Source: Actinomycetota bacterium
GTDB lineage: Bacteria > Actinomycetota > Thermoleophilia > Solirubrobacterales > Solirubrobacteraceae
Direction of reading: 5' to 3'
Assembly: GCA_005798685.1 (NCBI GenBank)
Contig: SYIT01000072.1
Coordinates: forward strand, 1-37,754
DNA: 37,754 nucleotides
The notes beneath the pieces were generated by a model. That model did not search any database and had not been told where the DNA came from. It saw only the letters and a program-made list of their open reading frames with translations. A program made the position numbers and the translations under genes. This document shows, piece after piece, positions 1 through 8,937 of the stretch; position 1 is the stretch's first letter, and each line of letters begins with the position of its first letter.

Positions 1-727
1 CGACATCGCCGTCGATCCGCTCGAAGGAACGACGCTGACGGCGAAGGGAATGCCGAACGCGCTGGCAGTGATCGCAGTGTCGCCTCGCGGCACGATGTTC
101 GACCCTGGGCCCTGCGTTTACATGGAGAAGATGGCCGGTGCCAGCGACATCGCCGACCTGCTTGACCTAGATAGGCCGGTCCCCGAGACCTGCGCGCTGA
201 TCGCCGAGCGGCGCAACATTGAGATCGGCGATGTAACCGTCGTCGTGCTCGACCGCGAGCGCCACGAGGAGCAGATTGAGAAGATCCGCGGCGCCGGCGC
301 GCGCGTTCGGCTTATCAGCGACGGCGACGTGAGCGCGGCGCTGCTGGCCGTCAGCGATCGCTCTCCAGTTGACCTCTTGTGGGGCGTTGGCGGCACGCCC
401 GAAGGGGTGATCTCAGCGGCCGCGCTGAAGGCGATCGGCGGCGCCCTAATCGGCCGCATGTGGCCGCGCGACGAAGGCGAGCGCGAGGCGGCGCTGGAGG
501 CCGGCTATGACCTTGAGCAACAGCTCACGCAAGATGATCTCGTCCGCGGCGACGACTGCTTCTTCTCGGCGACCGGCGTAACCGACGGTGACGTGCTGCA
601 AGGAGTCCGCTACGAGGGCCGCGGCGTTGCCTCAACCGAGTCGATCGTGATGCGCTCCAGCTCGGGAACAGTTCGCCGCGTAGAGGCTCGTCACAATCGC
701 GAGAAGATGCGCGGCATGACCGGCTAG
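1..727 (+). CDS. glpX: Fructose-1,6-bisphosphatase class II, 3' part
   Basis: The reading frame is open from base 2, so the gene starts before the window; about 241 C-terminal residues are present. It hydrolyses fructose-1,6-bisphosphate to fructose-6-phosphate in gluconeogenesis, in the cytoplasm. The first visible residues include VDPLEGTT, the metal and phosphate-binding motif of the GlpX family. Later come the GVGGTPEGVISAAALK segment and a C-terminal FFSATGVTDGD stretch, both typical of GlpX. The order and length of these blocks match the C-terminal two thirds of the family (usually 320-340 residues). The ATG at 50 is an internal methionine, not the start. The gene downstream is on the opposite strand, 19 bp away. 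Confidence 0.93.
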   Translation, partial: DIAVDPLEGTTLTAKGMPNALAVIAVSPRGTMFDPGPCVYMEKMAGASDIADLLDLDRPVPETCALIAERRNIEIGDVTVVVLDRERHEEQIEKIRGAGARVRLISDGDVSAALLAVSDRSPVDLLWGVGGTPEGVISAAALKAIGGALIGRMWPRDEGEREAALEAGYDLEQQLTQDDLVRGDDCFFSATGVTDGDVLQGVRYEGRGVASTESIVMRSSSGTVRRVEARHNREKMRGMTG

Positions 728-746
728 CCGCGCCAATCACCACCGA

Positions 747-893
747 TTAGCTGCTGCGCCCGCCTTTCCTACAGCGGTCGCTGCAGTACTTGACCGATTC
801 CCAGTCCCGCTCCCATTTCTTGCGCCACACGAATGGGCGCCCGCACGTTGCACAATCTTTGCTCGGTAAATTTGACTTCTTCACGCCCTTCAT
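747..893 (-). CDS. DUF2256 small zinc-finger protein
   Basis: A 48-residue protein starts with [14 protein letters not shown] and ends in CRKGGRSS. It has CATCGRPF near residues 14-20 and CSDRC at 37-41, a four-cysteine pattern that would bind one zinc, around a basic-aromatic WRKKWERDW segment. This matches the DUF2256 family as I know it, whose members often sit beside photolyase/cryptochrome genes. Its ATG overlaps the photolyase stop (ATGA, bases 890-893), so the two are probably translationally coupled. The biochemical role of DUF2256 is unknown; a partner role for the photolyase is inferred from linkage only. Confidence 0.88.
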   Translation of the reverse strand: MKGVKKSNLPSKDCATCGRPFVWRKKWERDWESVKYCSDRCRKGGRSS

Positions 894-2395
894 TTCGCCT
901 TGCCCCGTTTCGTTGAGGCCCGCTTGCTCGCTGGCCTGGCGTGTTTTCTCAAGACCCGTAGCTTCTCTGACTTCGCAAATTCGGTTTTCCTCAGCGCGTA
1001 AATTCGAGCCACCATCGGATTGCTTCTGCCCTGCAGTGGGACGACGGGGGAGGGATAATCGCTGCCCACCTCGACGCCGTACAGCAGGCGCTCCATCTCA
1101 GTCATTTTCCAGGGCTGGTGAATCAGATAATTTGGCAAACCAGCCAGCTCAGGCAGCCACAAGCGGACAAAGTCACCGTTGGCATCGTGCTCAAGTCCGT
1201 TCTTCACTGGGTTATAAACCCGAAGCGTGTTGGCCCCGGTAGTTCCGGCCTGCATTTGGAACTGGGTGAAATGAATGCCCGGATCGTAATCGAGGAAATG
1301 CCGCGCCAAGTGGTAGACACCCAAACGCCAGTCGATATCCAAATGGTGAGTTAAAAAGCTCACCAGCATCGCTCGCATCCTGAAATTAATCCATCCCGTT
1401 GCAGCGACGGCGCGCATGTTCGCATCGACTAGCGGATATCCCGTCCTCCCTTCCTGCCAGGCCTGCAGCAACTCTCGATCGTTCTCAGCGCCAAGATCTT
1501 CAAAGGCGCGATTGACGGCGCGGAACTCGTAACTGCACTCCTGCTCAAATTTCTGCACAAAGTGATCGTGCCACTTCACGCGCGCCAGAAAGGCCGACAT
1601 TGCTCGGCCGTTTTGATCCTCTTTCGGCAAGGCCCTAGAGGCTTGGTAAACCTGCTTGATCGATAGGTTTCCCCAAGCAAGGTAGGCCGATAATCTGCTG
1701 CACGACCTCCTGCTAGGCAGAGGTTTCGAAATGTGAAAGTGGTAGCTCTTGTGGCGTTCGCTCAAGAACCCCTGCAGGTATCGTGATGCCAAGGACTCTC
1801 CACCAACCTGCATCCCCGGGGCCGGCAAATCCCAATTAGCTGAGGTTGAGCGGGGCAGGACAAAGGGGTGAAGCAAGGCTTCCCGTTCTGATTCCGATGC
1901 CGGTTGATATTCGTTCGTCACGATCGGCTGGCTCATAACTCCGTACCACTGCTTATCCCAACCTGCTCGGTCTTTGATCCCTCTCACCACGCCGTTGCGC
2001 TGGTACTCCTTCCACTCCACGCCGCGCGAGGCAAAGATCTCTTTGATCAGCTTGTCGCGAGCGAATGTTTTCTCAATGCCCGATTCCTCATACGAATACA
2101 TTCGCGCGACCGAATAGCGCGCCAGCAGCCAGGCAAACACTGCGTCGGCCTCGCCCCAGAACAGATCTACAGTCCTCCCAACGCTCGCCCAACGCTTCTG
2201 CATGTCCTGAATTGATTGCCACTGGAAGCGCAGATGCCGCTCCGAGCAATCGGGATGCGCAACCAGGCTGGGCTCGACGATAAATATCGCGCGGTAAGGC
2301 AAACCTGATCTCTCTGCCTCTGCCAGTGGAGCATGATCCTGCGTCCGTAGATCGCGTTTCAACCAGACCAATTGCATCTGTAATTCAGTGCCCAC
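890..2395 (-). CDS. Photolyase/cryptochrome family flavoprotein
   Basis: A protein of about 500 residues with an N-terminal antenna-binding Rossmann domain ([15 protein letters not shown]) and a C-terminal FAD-binding helical domain ([20 protein letters not shown], then the segment starting LDYDPGIHF). Such proteins use blue light and FADH- to repair pyrimidine dimers, or act as light sensors. The usual NGNWQW motif of class I photolyases is replaced by [13 protein letters not shown], so this is a separate subgroup and repair activity is not assured. The C-terminal tail is lysine and arginine rich. Base composition is visibly more AT-rich than the neighbours, with AAA, TTT and GAA codons common, suggesting transfer. 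The GTG at 2395 has an AGGGGA about 10 bp upstream; the ATG at 2377 ([11 protein letters not shown]) is the alternative and fits the family N-terminus better. Confidence 0.9.
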   Translation of the reverse strand: MGTELQMQLVWLKRDLRTQDHAPLAEAERSGLPYRAIFIVEPSLVAHPDCSERHLRFQWQSIQDMQKRWASVGRTVDLFWGEADAVFAWLLARYSVARMYSYEESGIEKTFARDKLIKEIFASRGVEWKEYQRNGVVRGIKDRAGWDKQWYGVMSQPIVTNEYQPASESEREALLHPFVLPRSTSANWDLPAPGMQVGGESLASRYLQGFLSERHKSYHFHISKPLPSRRSCSRLSAYLAWGNLSIKQVYQASRALPKEDQNGRAMSAFLARVKWHDHFVQKFEQECSYEFRAVNRAFEDLGAENDRELLQAWQEGRTGYPLVDANMRAVAATGWINFRMRAMLVSFLTHHLDIDWRLGVYHLARHFLDYDPGIHFTQFQMQAGTTGANTLRVYNPVKNGLEHDANGDFVRLWLPELAGLPNYLIHQPWKMTEMERLLYGVEVGSDYPSPVVPLQGRSNPMVARIYALRKTEFAKSEKLRVLRKHARPASKRASTKRGKAK

Positions 2396-2413
2396 AGCTA
2401 TTTCATCCCCTAG

Positions 2414-3196
2414 CTAGCTACTCGTAGCCGTGGCGCTGTCGCTGCCTCTGACGGCGCGGTCGCGCGGGCGTGGGCCGCTCGGCGCTGGCAGCTGGTCAAT
2501 CGGCGCGAAGCGCGCCGCCTTCGATTCGGCGAGGTCGCCGCGGGCAATTGAGCGCAGGAAGGCGTAACAGACGAGCACGTGGATCTTCGACTGCGTTGCC
2601 GCGTAGGCCCATTGAGCGATTGAGGCGGCGATTCGTGGGTAGTAATTGGCGATCTCGACGTCAACGTGAAGCGTGTTCATCTCGGGCTTCGCGCCAGGCC
2701 TGCGAGCAACGTCAATCTCGAGGTATCCATCGCCGTCAATGCCCGGCGCGGCTACCAGCACGCCCCGCTCGATCTTCCAGCGCACAACGCCACGAAGATC
2801 ATCCATCTCGTATTCGGGTTTGCGGAAGGCGAGCAGCACGAACGGTCTGCGAACGAAGACGACAAAGCGCTCCTCGTCGGTGTACAGAATTCGGATTAGC
2901 CCGAGCGTGCAGCGCGTCAGGAAGCGCCAGTAGGTGCGCGCGAGGCGCTCCAGGTTAACCGGCGTCCAGATCTCCTCCAGCAGCTCTGAGTTGATCTGCA
3001 GGTCGGCTGACTGAACCGATCGCACGGCGCCACGCTGGTCGCTGTGTGTTGAGTCGTGAAGCGCGCCGATTTCAACTGCGCCGACCCTGCTCGGGCGGCT
3101 GATCAGTTTTGTTCCGAGCGCTACGAGCGCTAGTGCCAGCACTACCAACCCGGCGCTTATGGCCAGCGTTGCAATGATTATCAGGACCGCGTTCAT
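2414..3196 (-). CDS. Membrane-anchored protein of unknown function
   Basis: A 260-residue protein that I do not recognise. Residues 1-32 form one strong hydrophobic helix (MNAVLIIIATLAISAGLVVLA), so it is probably anchored in the membrane by its N-terminus. The remainder is soluble, with a mixed alpha/beta central region (about 75-215) and a proline, arginine and serine-rich tail. No catalytic motif was found. Its ATG overlaps the stop of the upstream NAD(P)-binding gene (ATGA, 3193-3196), so the two form an operon. GC-rich composition returns here, unlike the photolyase downstream. Confidence 0.75.
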   Translation of the reverse strand: MNAVLIIIATLAISAGLVVLALALVALGTKLISRPSRVGAVEIGALHDSTHSDQRGAVRSVQSADLQINSELLEEIWTPVNLERLARTYWRFLTRCTLGLIRILYTDEERFVVFVRRPFVLLAFRKPEYEMDDLRGVVRWKIERGVLVAAPGIDGDGYLEIDVARRPGAKPEMNTLHVDVEIANYYPRIAASIAQWAYAATQSKIHVLVCYAFLRSIARGDLAESKAARFAPIDQLPAPSGPRPRDRAVRGSDSATATSS

Positions 3197-4104
3197 TTGG
3201 CCTCGGTGGTGCTCTCCAGCATCGCCCGCTCAACGGCTTGGTCAAAGCCCATCGGGCTGTCGTTGATGCCGGCTGGCGGCGGCGTTCGCACGATCATCTC
3301 TTCTTTGAGCCCGTCGATCAGCGGCCGCGCGAGCGCCGGTTCAACGCTGGTTACGAAACGGACCCAGTAAGAGGAGAGTCGCGGCGAAAGCACCGGCACG
3401 GGGATGATCATCGGATCGCGCCGGCCTTCAATCCGCGCAAAGCGCTCCATCATCTGGCGGTAGCTTACGATCTCCGCCCCGCCCAGCTCAACGTCGTTCG
3501 GTGGAGCCTCGAAGTCTGCCAGTACCTCCAGCGCGTTAGTGACGTCATCGGCCGCGATCGGCTGAGTGCGCGTATCGATCCACTTCGGGCCGACCATCAG
3601 CGGCAGCCGGTGAACTAGTTGGCTGAGCATCGTGAACGAAGCGCTGTCGGCGCCGATCACCATCGCGGCGCGGGCGTGAACCGGTTCGGGAACGCTGGCC
3701 GCGAGAATCTCGGCAACCTCAGCGCGGCTCGAAAGGTGCGCCGAGCCACCACCGGAAGGAGGCAGCCCGCCGAGGTAGACGATCCGCCGCACGCCGGCAC
3801 TCTCCGCCGCCCTAGCGAAGTTCTCTGCGCCGATCCGGTCGTTTAGCTCAAAGTCGCCCGGCGAGCGGCCCATCGAATGGATCAAGTAGTAGGCAACGTC
3901 TACGCCTTCGACTGCTGCGTCGAGCCCCGCGCCGCTGAGCACGTCACCCTCGACGACCTCAAGGTCGCCAAGCGACGCCTGAGCCGGGTTGCGCACCAGC
4001 GCCTTGACAGTGTGGCCGCTTTCGAGCAGCTTTGGCAGTAGCGCGCCGCCGACCGCGCCGGTCGCGCCGGTCAGCAAGATTGACTGTGTTTCGTGAGTGT
4101 CCAT
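3193..4104 (-). CDS. NAD(P)H-binding atypical SDR protein
   Basis: A 303-residue member of the extended/atypical short-chain dehydrogenase group (YbjT/NmrA-like NAD(P)H-binding). The N-terminus has the dinucleotide-binding motif TGATGAVG (residues about 13-20), followed by HTVKALVRNP and EGDVLSGAGLDAAVEGVD, which are typical. A DVAYYLIHSMG segment stands where classical SDRs carry the catalytic region. The YxxxK pair is not clear, so it may bind cofactor for sensing or catalyse a different redox step; the substrate is unknown. It is the first gene of a two-gene minus-strand operon and is divergent from the MerR-DICT regulator, which probably controls it. Confidence 0.85.
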   Translation of the reverse strand: MDTHETQSILLTGATGAVGGALLPKLLESGHTVKALVRNPAQASLGDLEVVEGDVLSGAGLDAAVEGVDVAYYLIHSMGRSPGDFELNDRIGAENFARAAESAGVRRIVYLGGLPPSGGGSAHLSSRAEVAEILAASVPEPVHARAAMVIGADSASFTMLSQLVHRLPLMVGPKWIDTRTQPIAADDVTNALEVLADFEAPPNDVELGGAEIVSYRQMMERFARIEGRRDPMIIPVPVLSPRLSSYWVRFVTSVEPALARPLIDGLKEEMIVRTPPPAGINDSPMGFDQAVERAMLESTTEAK

Positions 4105-4211
4105 GTGTCAGGTACGCGCAGGATTCAGTTCAAGGATGACCTATCTAGGCGGACGCTCCGTATTCAGAAGCTGTGGGGGAGGTCGGAAAGCTTCCGCTTC
4201 AATCTAAGTCA
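4105..4211. promoter_or_regulatory. Divergent promoter region, SDR operon and MerR-DICT
   Basis: A 107-bp gap between the starts of the NAD(P)-binding gene (minus) and the MerR-DICT gene (plus). It must hold both promoters. MerR proteins usually act on the promoter divergent from their own gene. I could not pick out a convincing long-spacer MerR promoter or dyad by eye. Confidence 0.4.
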
Positions 4212-5054
4212 ATGAATGATCTAGCCATCAAAGACGTTGCCGAGCAAAGCGGCATTGCTTCGGGGACATTACGCATGTGGGAGCAGCGCTACGGTTTTCC
4301 CAAGCCTCAGCGCAGCTCCAATGGTTACCGCAGCTACAACGCTGAAGACGTAGAGACGCTGCGCCGCGTTCAGGCCTATCGTCACCGCGGGCTTTCAATC
4401 GCCTCGGCGATCGAACGCGCGATCGAAGACGGCAGCCTCTCTGACCGCCCTTCGCTCTACGCCGCTGTCGCCTCCTCCGGTCGTGACGTGCGTCCGCAGA
4501 TTCTGCGCAAGTCGACGCTGATGGCGCTGAGCCGCGCGATCGAGCACGAGACACTGGCCAGCGCGGCGGCGCCGGTTCTGGTCGGCGCCTTTCAGCACGA
4601 ATCGTTCTATCGCGCCGTCGAGCCGCGTTACCGCCAGCTCGCCAAACAGGCCGATGCTGCCGTCGTCTTCGCAGACTTCGAGGCCGAACGCTCGCCGAAG
4701 GGTGGGCCGGTTGAGATTCCGCTAGCTCCTGAGGACGCGCTCGGCAACGAATGGGCGGTTGTCGTCGATGCTCCGGGCTATTGCGCATGCCTGCTGGCCT
4801 GGGAGCAGCATGGGGTCACCGAGCCTGGCGATGACGGTGATCTCGACCGCCGCTTCGAGGCAATCTGGACGCTCGACCCGTTGGCAACGCGCCGCGCAGC
4901 GCAAGTTGCCGCGCGGCTTGTTTCGCGCGCCGATCCGACGCTCGGCGCTGAGCTTGATCAACTTCTGCTTGAGCGCCCGATAGCAGTTAATGATGCGGCG
5001 CCTGCGCTGACGGCGCTAACTAACCGCGTTGTCGCCTACCTCGAAGCCGCTTAG
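4212..5054 (+). CDS. MerR-family regulator with DICT sensory domain
   Basis: A 280-residue transcription regulator. Residues 3-75 form a MerR-type winged helix (IKDVAEQSGIASGTLRMWEQRYG, then NGYRSYNAEDVETLRRV). From about residue 100 to 250 it resembles the DICT domain (LMALSRAIEHETL, then a segment including GAFQHESFYRAVEPRYRQLA), a sensory domain found mostly in cyanobacterial and actinobacterial signalling proteins and often tied to light or stress sensing. No B12-binding motif is present, so it is not a CarH/LitR photoreceptor. Start chosen at the ATG beginning MNDLAIKDVAEQ; a GTG at 4173 would add 13 residues. It is divergent from the SDR operon and ends overlapping moeA by 4 bp. Confidence 0.85.
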   Translation: MNDLAIKDVAEQSGIASGTLRMWEQRYGFPKPQRSSNGYRSYNAEDVETLRRVQAYRHRGLSIASAIERAIEDGSLSDRPSLYAAVASSGRDVRPQILRKSTLMALSRAIEHETLASAAAPVLVGAFQHESFYRAVEPRYRQLAKQADAAVVFADFEAERSPKGGPVEIPLAPEDALGNEWAVVVDAPGYCACLLAWEQHGVTEPGDDGDLDRRFEAIWTLDPLATRRAAQVAARLVSRADPTLGAELDQLLLERPIAVNDAAPALTALTNRVVAYLEAA

Positions 5055-6235
5055 GGCTGCAGCGAGAGCAGTTCGATCGGGCTGCCGGCGGCGAGCGATC
5101 CTTCGCCGCGAGGGATTACGGCTAGCGCGTCGGCCAGCGCCACCGAGCTGAGGATGTGCGAACCCTGCGGGCCGGTAGCGAATACCTCGCCGCCGTCAAG
5201 ACGCACGCGCACGCACTCGTCGCGGTCGGGATGGCGGGCGATCGCTTCTCCCAGCGTGGCGCTGCTCGTCGCTTGCGGCGAGCGTCCTTGGATAGCGCGC
5301 AGCGCGGGAGCTGCGAAGAGTAGGAAGGTGACGATCGCTGAAACCGGGTTGCCAGGCAGTCCGAAGACGAGCTTCGCCTCGTGACTGCCGAACCATGTTG
5401 GTCGCCCGGGGCGCAGCGCCACGCGCCAGAAGCGCTCTTCGACTCCAAGCTCGATGAAGGCGCCTTTGACGTGGTCGTGAGGCCCAACTGAGACGCCGCC
5501 GGAGCAGACGACGAGGTCGGCTTGGCTCAGCGCCTCAGCGAAGCGGCTCATTGTCGCGGCCGGGTCGTCGCCGACGTGGCTGGCGAGCACTACCTCTGCG
5601 CCGGCCGCTCGGACGAGCGCTTGCAGCGTTGTCAAGTTGGAGTCGTGCAGCTCTCCCGCAGCCAGCTTTGCTCCCGGCTCGCGCAGTTCGTCGCCGGTGC
5701 CGATCACTGCGACGCGGGCGCGGCGCACGCACTGCAGCTCGGCGCGGCCAGCGGCAACGGCGATTCCCAGCTCGACTGGCCCAAGCTCGCGGCCCGGAGC
5801 AAGGACCGCGTCGCCGGCGCGCAGGTCTTCGCCAGCGAGGCGAACGTTGCGCCCGGCGCTTAGCTGCTCCAGCAAGGTCACGTTGGAGCCTTCGTCCTCG
5901 ACGACCTCGATCGGCGCGACCGCGTCGGCGCCTTCGGGCATCACCGCGCCGGTTGAAATCCGTACCGCTTCGCCGTCTCCGACAGTCACATCGCAGGGGT
6001 GCCCGGCGCGCGATTCGCCGATCACGCGCAGCGCGCGGCCAGCCTCGCCTGAGCGCGCCGCGAAGCCATCCATCGCGCTGTTGGCGCGGCTCGGCACGTC
6101 GCCGCTCGCGATCACCTGCTCAGCCAGCACCAAGCCCAGCGCGTCGTCGGCGGCCGTGGTCTCGGCAGGAAGCAGGCTGCTGAAGCCGGCGATCATCGCC
6201 TGGGCCTGCGTGATGTTGAGCGGCTCGTCGGCCAC
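5051..6235 (-). CDS. moeA: Molybdopterin molybdotransferase MoeA
   Basis: A 394-residue enzyme that inserts molybdate into adenylylated molybdopterin in the last step of molybdenum cofactor synthesis, in the cytoplasm. Visible family motifs are SRANSAMDGFA (about 49-59), RISTGAVMPEGADAVAPIE (about 92-110), VAVIGTGDELREPG, DSN, and the catalytic-domain motifs CSGGVSVGPHDHVK and FGLPGNPVSAIVTF. Length and motif order match MoeA. It overlaps the MerR gene end-to-end by 4 bp. No other molybdenum cofactor gene is in the window. The start MADEPLNITQAQAMI fits the family. Confidence 0.95.
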   Translation of the reverse strand: MADEPLNITQAQAMIAGFSSLLPAETTAADDALGLVLAEQVIASGDVPSRANSAMDGFAARSGEAGRALRVIGESRAGHPCDVTVGDGEAVRISTGAVMPEGADAVAPIEVVEDEGSNVTLLEQLSAGRNVRLAGEDLRAGDAVLAPGRELGPVELGIAVAAGRAELQCVRRARVAVIGTGDELREPGAKLAAGELHDSNLTTLQALVRAAGAEVVLASHVGDDPAATMSRFAEALSQADLVVCSGGVSVGPHDHVKGAFIELGVEERFWRVALRPGRPTWFGSHEAKLVFGLPGNPVSAIVTFLLFAAPALRAIQGRSPQATSSATLGEAIARHPDRDECVRVRLDGGEVFATGPQGSHILSSVALADALAVIPRGEGSLAAGSPIELLSLQP

Positions 6236-6242
6236 GCTCGAC

Positions 6243-6926
6243 CTAGCTCGCTGCGGGAATCGCGCCGGGCAGCTGTGCGGCGCTCAGCTGCGTCAACTTT
6301 GTGCCGCTGCGCAGCACGTCAACGGCGCCGCGCCCGGTGTTCACGAAGCCGAGCCGCCTAGCGACCTCGATCGTGAAGTCGTAGCTGATGCCGGCGCCGT
6401 AGGGGCCGCGGTCGATCACGGGAACGGTGATCGACTTGCCGCGGAAGGTGAAGTCCAGGAGCGTGCCGCAAGGCAGCGTTTTGTGGGCAACGCCAAGCGT
6501 CTTCTTACGCAGCTTCACGCCGCAGGCCGAGGTTGTGCCGGCTTGGTCGTACCAGGTCGCTTGCGTCTTGTTGTGGACAGTGATTACGGTCGTCGGCGTT
6601 GCCGCCAGCCCGCTCTTGCCCGCGCCCTTATCCACGGCGCGGGCGAGGAAGCGGCCGCTGCGCGGCGCGCGCCAAGCGATTTGGAAGCGGCCGTCGCGAG
6701 CCACCGCGCCGCTAGCAACCTTCAGCCAGACGCCCGCCCGGCCCTGAAGCTGAATCTCGGCGCGGCGGTCGGCGCCGCTGCCGGCGAGCATCCCGCTAAG
6801 CCTAATCACGCTGCCGACCGTTGAATGGGGAGCGCTAAGCAGCGACTCGCCTGCCTCGGTTCCGCCCGGGCCTTGCGCGGGCGCGGGCACGGCGGCGCCA
6901 GCGAGCAGGAGCGCTGCGGCGGGCAC
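6243..6926 (-). CDS. RlpA-like double-psi beta-barrel secreted protein
   Basis: A 227-residue secreted protein. The C-terminal part (about 125-210) is an RlpA-like double-psi beta-barrel: ATWYDQAGTTSACG, AHKTLPCGTLLDF, VPVIDRGPYGAG. This fold is found in RlpA transglycosylases, resuscitation-promoting and expansin-like proteins. The N-terminal 100 residues look like a beta-sandwich. The only canonical start, GTG at 6926, gives a hydrophobic leader without basic residues. The frame stays open upstream and encodes KNKIRFSYRHLLS, a good signal-peptide n-region, so the true start may lie further upstream on a non-standard codon such as the ATC at 6954-6956. It follows moeA by 7 bp on the same strand, downstream of the small unknown at 7175. 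Confidence 0.8.
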   Translation of the reverse strand: MPAAALLLAGAAVPAPAQGPGGTEAGESLLSAPHSTVGSVIRLSGMLAGSGADRRAEIQLQGRAGVWLKVASGAVARDGRFQIAWRAPRSGRFLARAVDKGAGKSGLAATPTTVITVHNKTQATWYDQAGTTSACGVKLRKKTLGVAHKTLPCGTLLDFTFRGKSITVPVIDRGPYGAGISYDFTIEVARRLGFVNTGRGAVDVLRSGTKLTQLSAAQLPGAIPAAS

Positions 6927-7174
6927 TGAAAGCAGATGTCGGTACGAAAAGCGGATCTTGTTCTTGTCTCGTTGGTGGCCTACGAGGTGAGCTGACGGGC
7001 TCGGGCCAAACGAGCGGCCCTACAGACATCTAGTGTCCGATTCGCCCCAGCGAGCCGAGGCTCGCAGTGGTTCCCCCGCCCGTCTCGCGCAGGGCGCGAA
7101 ACGGTTCGGCATTAAGTCCTCAAGAGTACAGCAAGCTGCACTAGGTAGCGGAGGTCCCGTATTGACGGGCTCTG

Positions 7175-7513
7175 CTAGCCGGGCAGCAGGCGCAGCGCTG
7201 CCCGCGTCAGCTCGGTCAGCAGCCCGGCCGGGTCGGCGTTTCCAAAGTTCTTGCCCTGGTCGGGCGTTGCGTAGCCGGCGCGCGGGACGGAGCTGCTGCG
7301 CTTCGGCTCCGCCGTCTTCAGCGGAGCAAGCGGTTCAATCTCGGTCACCAACTTGTCTGCAGCATCACTGTTGGCGGCCGCTGCTTTGGCGCTGGCCTGT
7401 GACATTCTTGCCGCTTCACGGCGCGCGCTTGGGCGCTGGCGCCGGCTGCGCGGAAGGTTCGCCAGCACGTCTTTTTCGCTCGTCGGATCCTTTGGCTCTG
7501 AAGGCGACATCAT
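7175..7513 (-). CDS. Small basic, disordered protein of unknown function
   Basis: A predicted protein of 112 residues, low in hydrophobics and rich in Ala, Arg, Lys and Ser. It contains NLPRSRRQRPSARREAARM near the N-terminus and AGYATPDQGKNFG in the middle, and ends with LLTELTRAALRLLPG, which could be a short amphipathic helix. Actinobacteria commonly encode such small disordered proteins with an arginine-rich patch and a C-terminal helix; I infer it is genuine from this layout, not from a known function. Start is the ATG of MMSPSEP; an upstream start at 7537 is possible. Confidence 0.55.
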   Translation of the reverse strand: MMSPSEPKDPTSEKDVLANLPRSRRQRPSARREAARMSQASAKAAAANSDAADKLVTEIEPLAPLKTAEPKRSSSVPRAGYATPDQGKNFGNADPAGLLTELTRAALRLLPG

Positions 7514-7537
7514 TCCATTCTGCCACGCCGAAACCAA

Positions 7538-7714
7538 AGATGCGGGATTTAGCGTGTAAATCTTTCCCGGAGCCGGCGCCGACGGCGGTACCCTGAAGGG
7601 ACTGCACAGTCGTTCGGTTGGCTGCCGGGGGGGAGTCTCAGCGTCGATCTTCTACTGTCACTAGGGTCCGGCTCCGCCGGATCTGGATGATCCTTCGAGT
7701 ATGAAACGGATGTT
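7538..7714 (+). promoter_or_regulatory. Upstream region of the sigma factor gene
   Basis: The 177 bp before rpoD hold a perfect inverted repeat at 7667-7681 (TCCGGC, 3-base loop, GCCGGA) and an overlapping one at 7679-7693 (GGATC, 5-base loop, GATCC). They share bases 7679-7681, so only one stem can form at a time. A TACTGT at 7653-7658 could be a -10 box, but no good -35 sits at the right distance. Confidence 0.4.
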
Positions 7715-8812
7715 ATGACCGTCACTGAGTTTCAGGAACTGGACGAAATCAAGACGCTTGTAGCCCGCGGCGCGCAGACCGGAGTGCTCTCGCACGCCGA
7801 CATCGCCAGCGCCACCGCCGAGCTCGACCTTGATGATTCGGACCGTGATGAGCTGAAGAGTTGGATCGAAAGCCAGGAGATCGAACTGATCGACGATGAT
7901 CCTTCGGCTCCCGCCGCACAGGCCGAGCGCGCCCCCGACAAGCGCACCCGCCGCCGCGCCAAGGCCGCAATCGACCTGCGTCCGGACATGACGACCGATT
8001 CGCTGCAGCTCTTTCTCAAGGACATCGGCAAGGTTCGCCTGCTGACCGCCCAAGAAGAGGTTGACCTGGCGAAGAAGATCGAGCGCGGCGACCTTGACGC
8101 CAAGCACAAGATGGTTGAGTCGAACCTGCGCCTAGTCGTTTCGATCGCGAAGAACTACCGCAACCAAGGCCTGCCGTTCCTCGACCTAATTCAAGAAGGC
8201 ACGCTCGGCCTCGTCCGCGCGGCGGAGAAGTTCGACTACCGCAAGGGCTTCAAGTTTTCGACCTACGCATCTTGGTGGATCCGTCAGGCGATCGCTCGCG
8301 CGCTGGCCGACAAGGCGCGCACAATCCGCATTCCAGTTCATGTCGTTGAGAAGCTCAACAAGATCGGCCGCGCCGAACGCAAGCTCGTCACCGAGCTGGG
8401 CCGCGAGCCGACGCCGGAGGAGATCGCCGCAGTAACCGGCATTGATCCCGAAGAGGTTGATCAGATCAAGCGTTCAGCCCAGGCGCCTGTCTCGCTTGAG
8501 AAGCCTGTTGGCGACGAGGAAGAGTCCGAGTTCGGCCAGTTCATCGCCGACGAGCGGGCCGAGTCGCCTTACGAGCGCGCCGCAGAGGTCCTCACGAAGG
8601 AGGCCCTGCGCGAAGCGCTGGAGAATCTTTCCTACCGCGAGCGCCGCGTGCTTGAGCTCCGTTACGGACTCGGCGGCGAGCACCCACGCACGCTCGACGA
8701 AGTTGGCCGCACCTTCAACGTCACGCGCGAGCGGATCCGCCAGATCGAGAACCAGTCGCTGAAGAAGCTGCAGTCGCTGGCCGAAGCACAGAAGCTCCGC
8801 GACGTAGCCTGA
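7715..8812 (+). CDS. rpoD: RNA polymerase sigma factor RpoD/SigA type
   Basis: A 365-residue primary-type sigma-70 factor that directs RNA polymerase to housekeeping promoters. Residues 1-60 look like a short region 1.1. Region 1.2 is at about 90-125 ([21 protein letters not shown]). Region 2 begins near residue 133 ([19 protein letters not shown], then [20 protein letters not shown] and the promoter-melting [13 protein letters not shown]). Region 3 covers [14 protein letters not shown]. Region 4 ends the protein ([33 protein letters not shown]). It lacks the long acidic insert seen in some actinobacterial SigA proteins. The first leader-peptide promoter starts 22 bp after its stop, with no terminator visible between. 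Confidence 0.95.
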   Translation: MTVTEFQELDEIKTLVARGAQTGVLSHADIASATAELDLDDSDRDELKSWIESQEIELIDDDPSAPAAQAERAPDKRTRRRAKAAIDLRPDMTTDSLQLFLKDIGKVRLLTAQEEVDLAKKIERGDLDAKHKMVESNLRLVVSIAKNYRNQGLPFLDLIQEGTLGLVRAAEKFDYRKGFKFSTYASWWIRQAIARALADKARTIRIPVHVVEKLNKIGRAERKLVTELGREPTPEEIAAVTGIDPEEVDQIKRSAQAPVSLEKPVGDEEESEFGQFIADERAESPYERAAEVLTKEALREALENLSYRERRVLELRYGLGGEHPRTLDEVGRTFNVTRERIRQIENQSLKKLQSLAEAQKLRDVA

Positions 8813-8834
8813 GCGGTTGTGCTGCGCCCTCTGG

Positions 8835-8864
8835 TTGACTGTGCTGTGCGGGCGCGGGTATTGT
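8835..8864 (+). promoter_or_regulatory. Promoter of leader-peptide cassette 1
   Basis: TTGACT at 8835-8840 and TATTGT at 8859-8864, with an 18-bp spacer, resemble a sigma-70 promoter. The equivalent positions before cassettes 2 and 3 carry matching elements, which is the main support for all three. Confidence 0.6.
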
Positions 8865-8937
8865 GATCGATGTGCTTGCGCGCCTGCTAGCGCGCAGTTG
8901 GAAGACCAACTAACTACGAGACGTTTGGAGCTACCCA

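Noticed and set aside
790-1242. Plus-strand 150-residue frame in the photolyase region
   Set aside because: It lies opposite the DUF2256 gene and the photolyase end, both of which match families; the product looks random.
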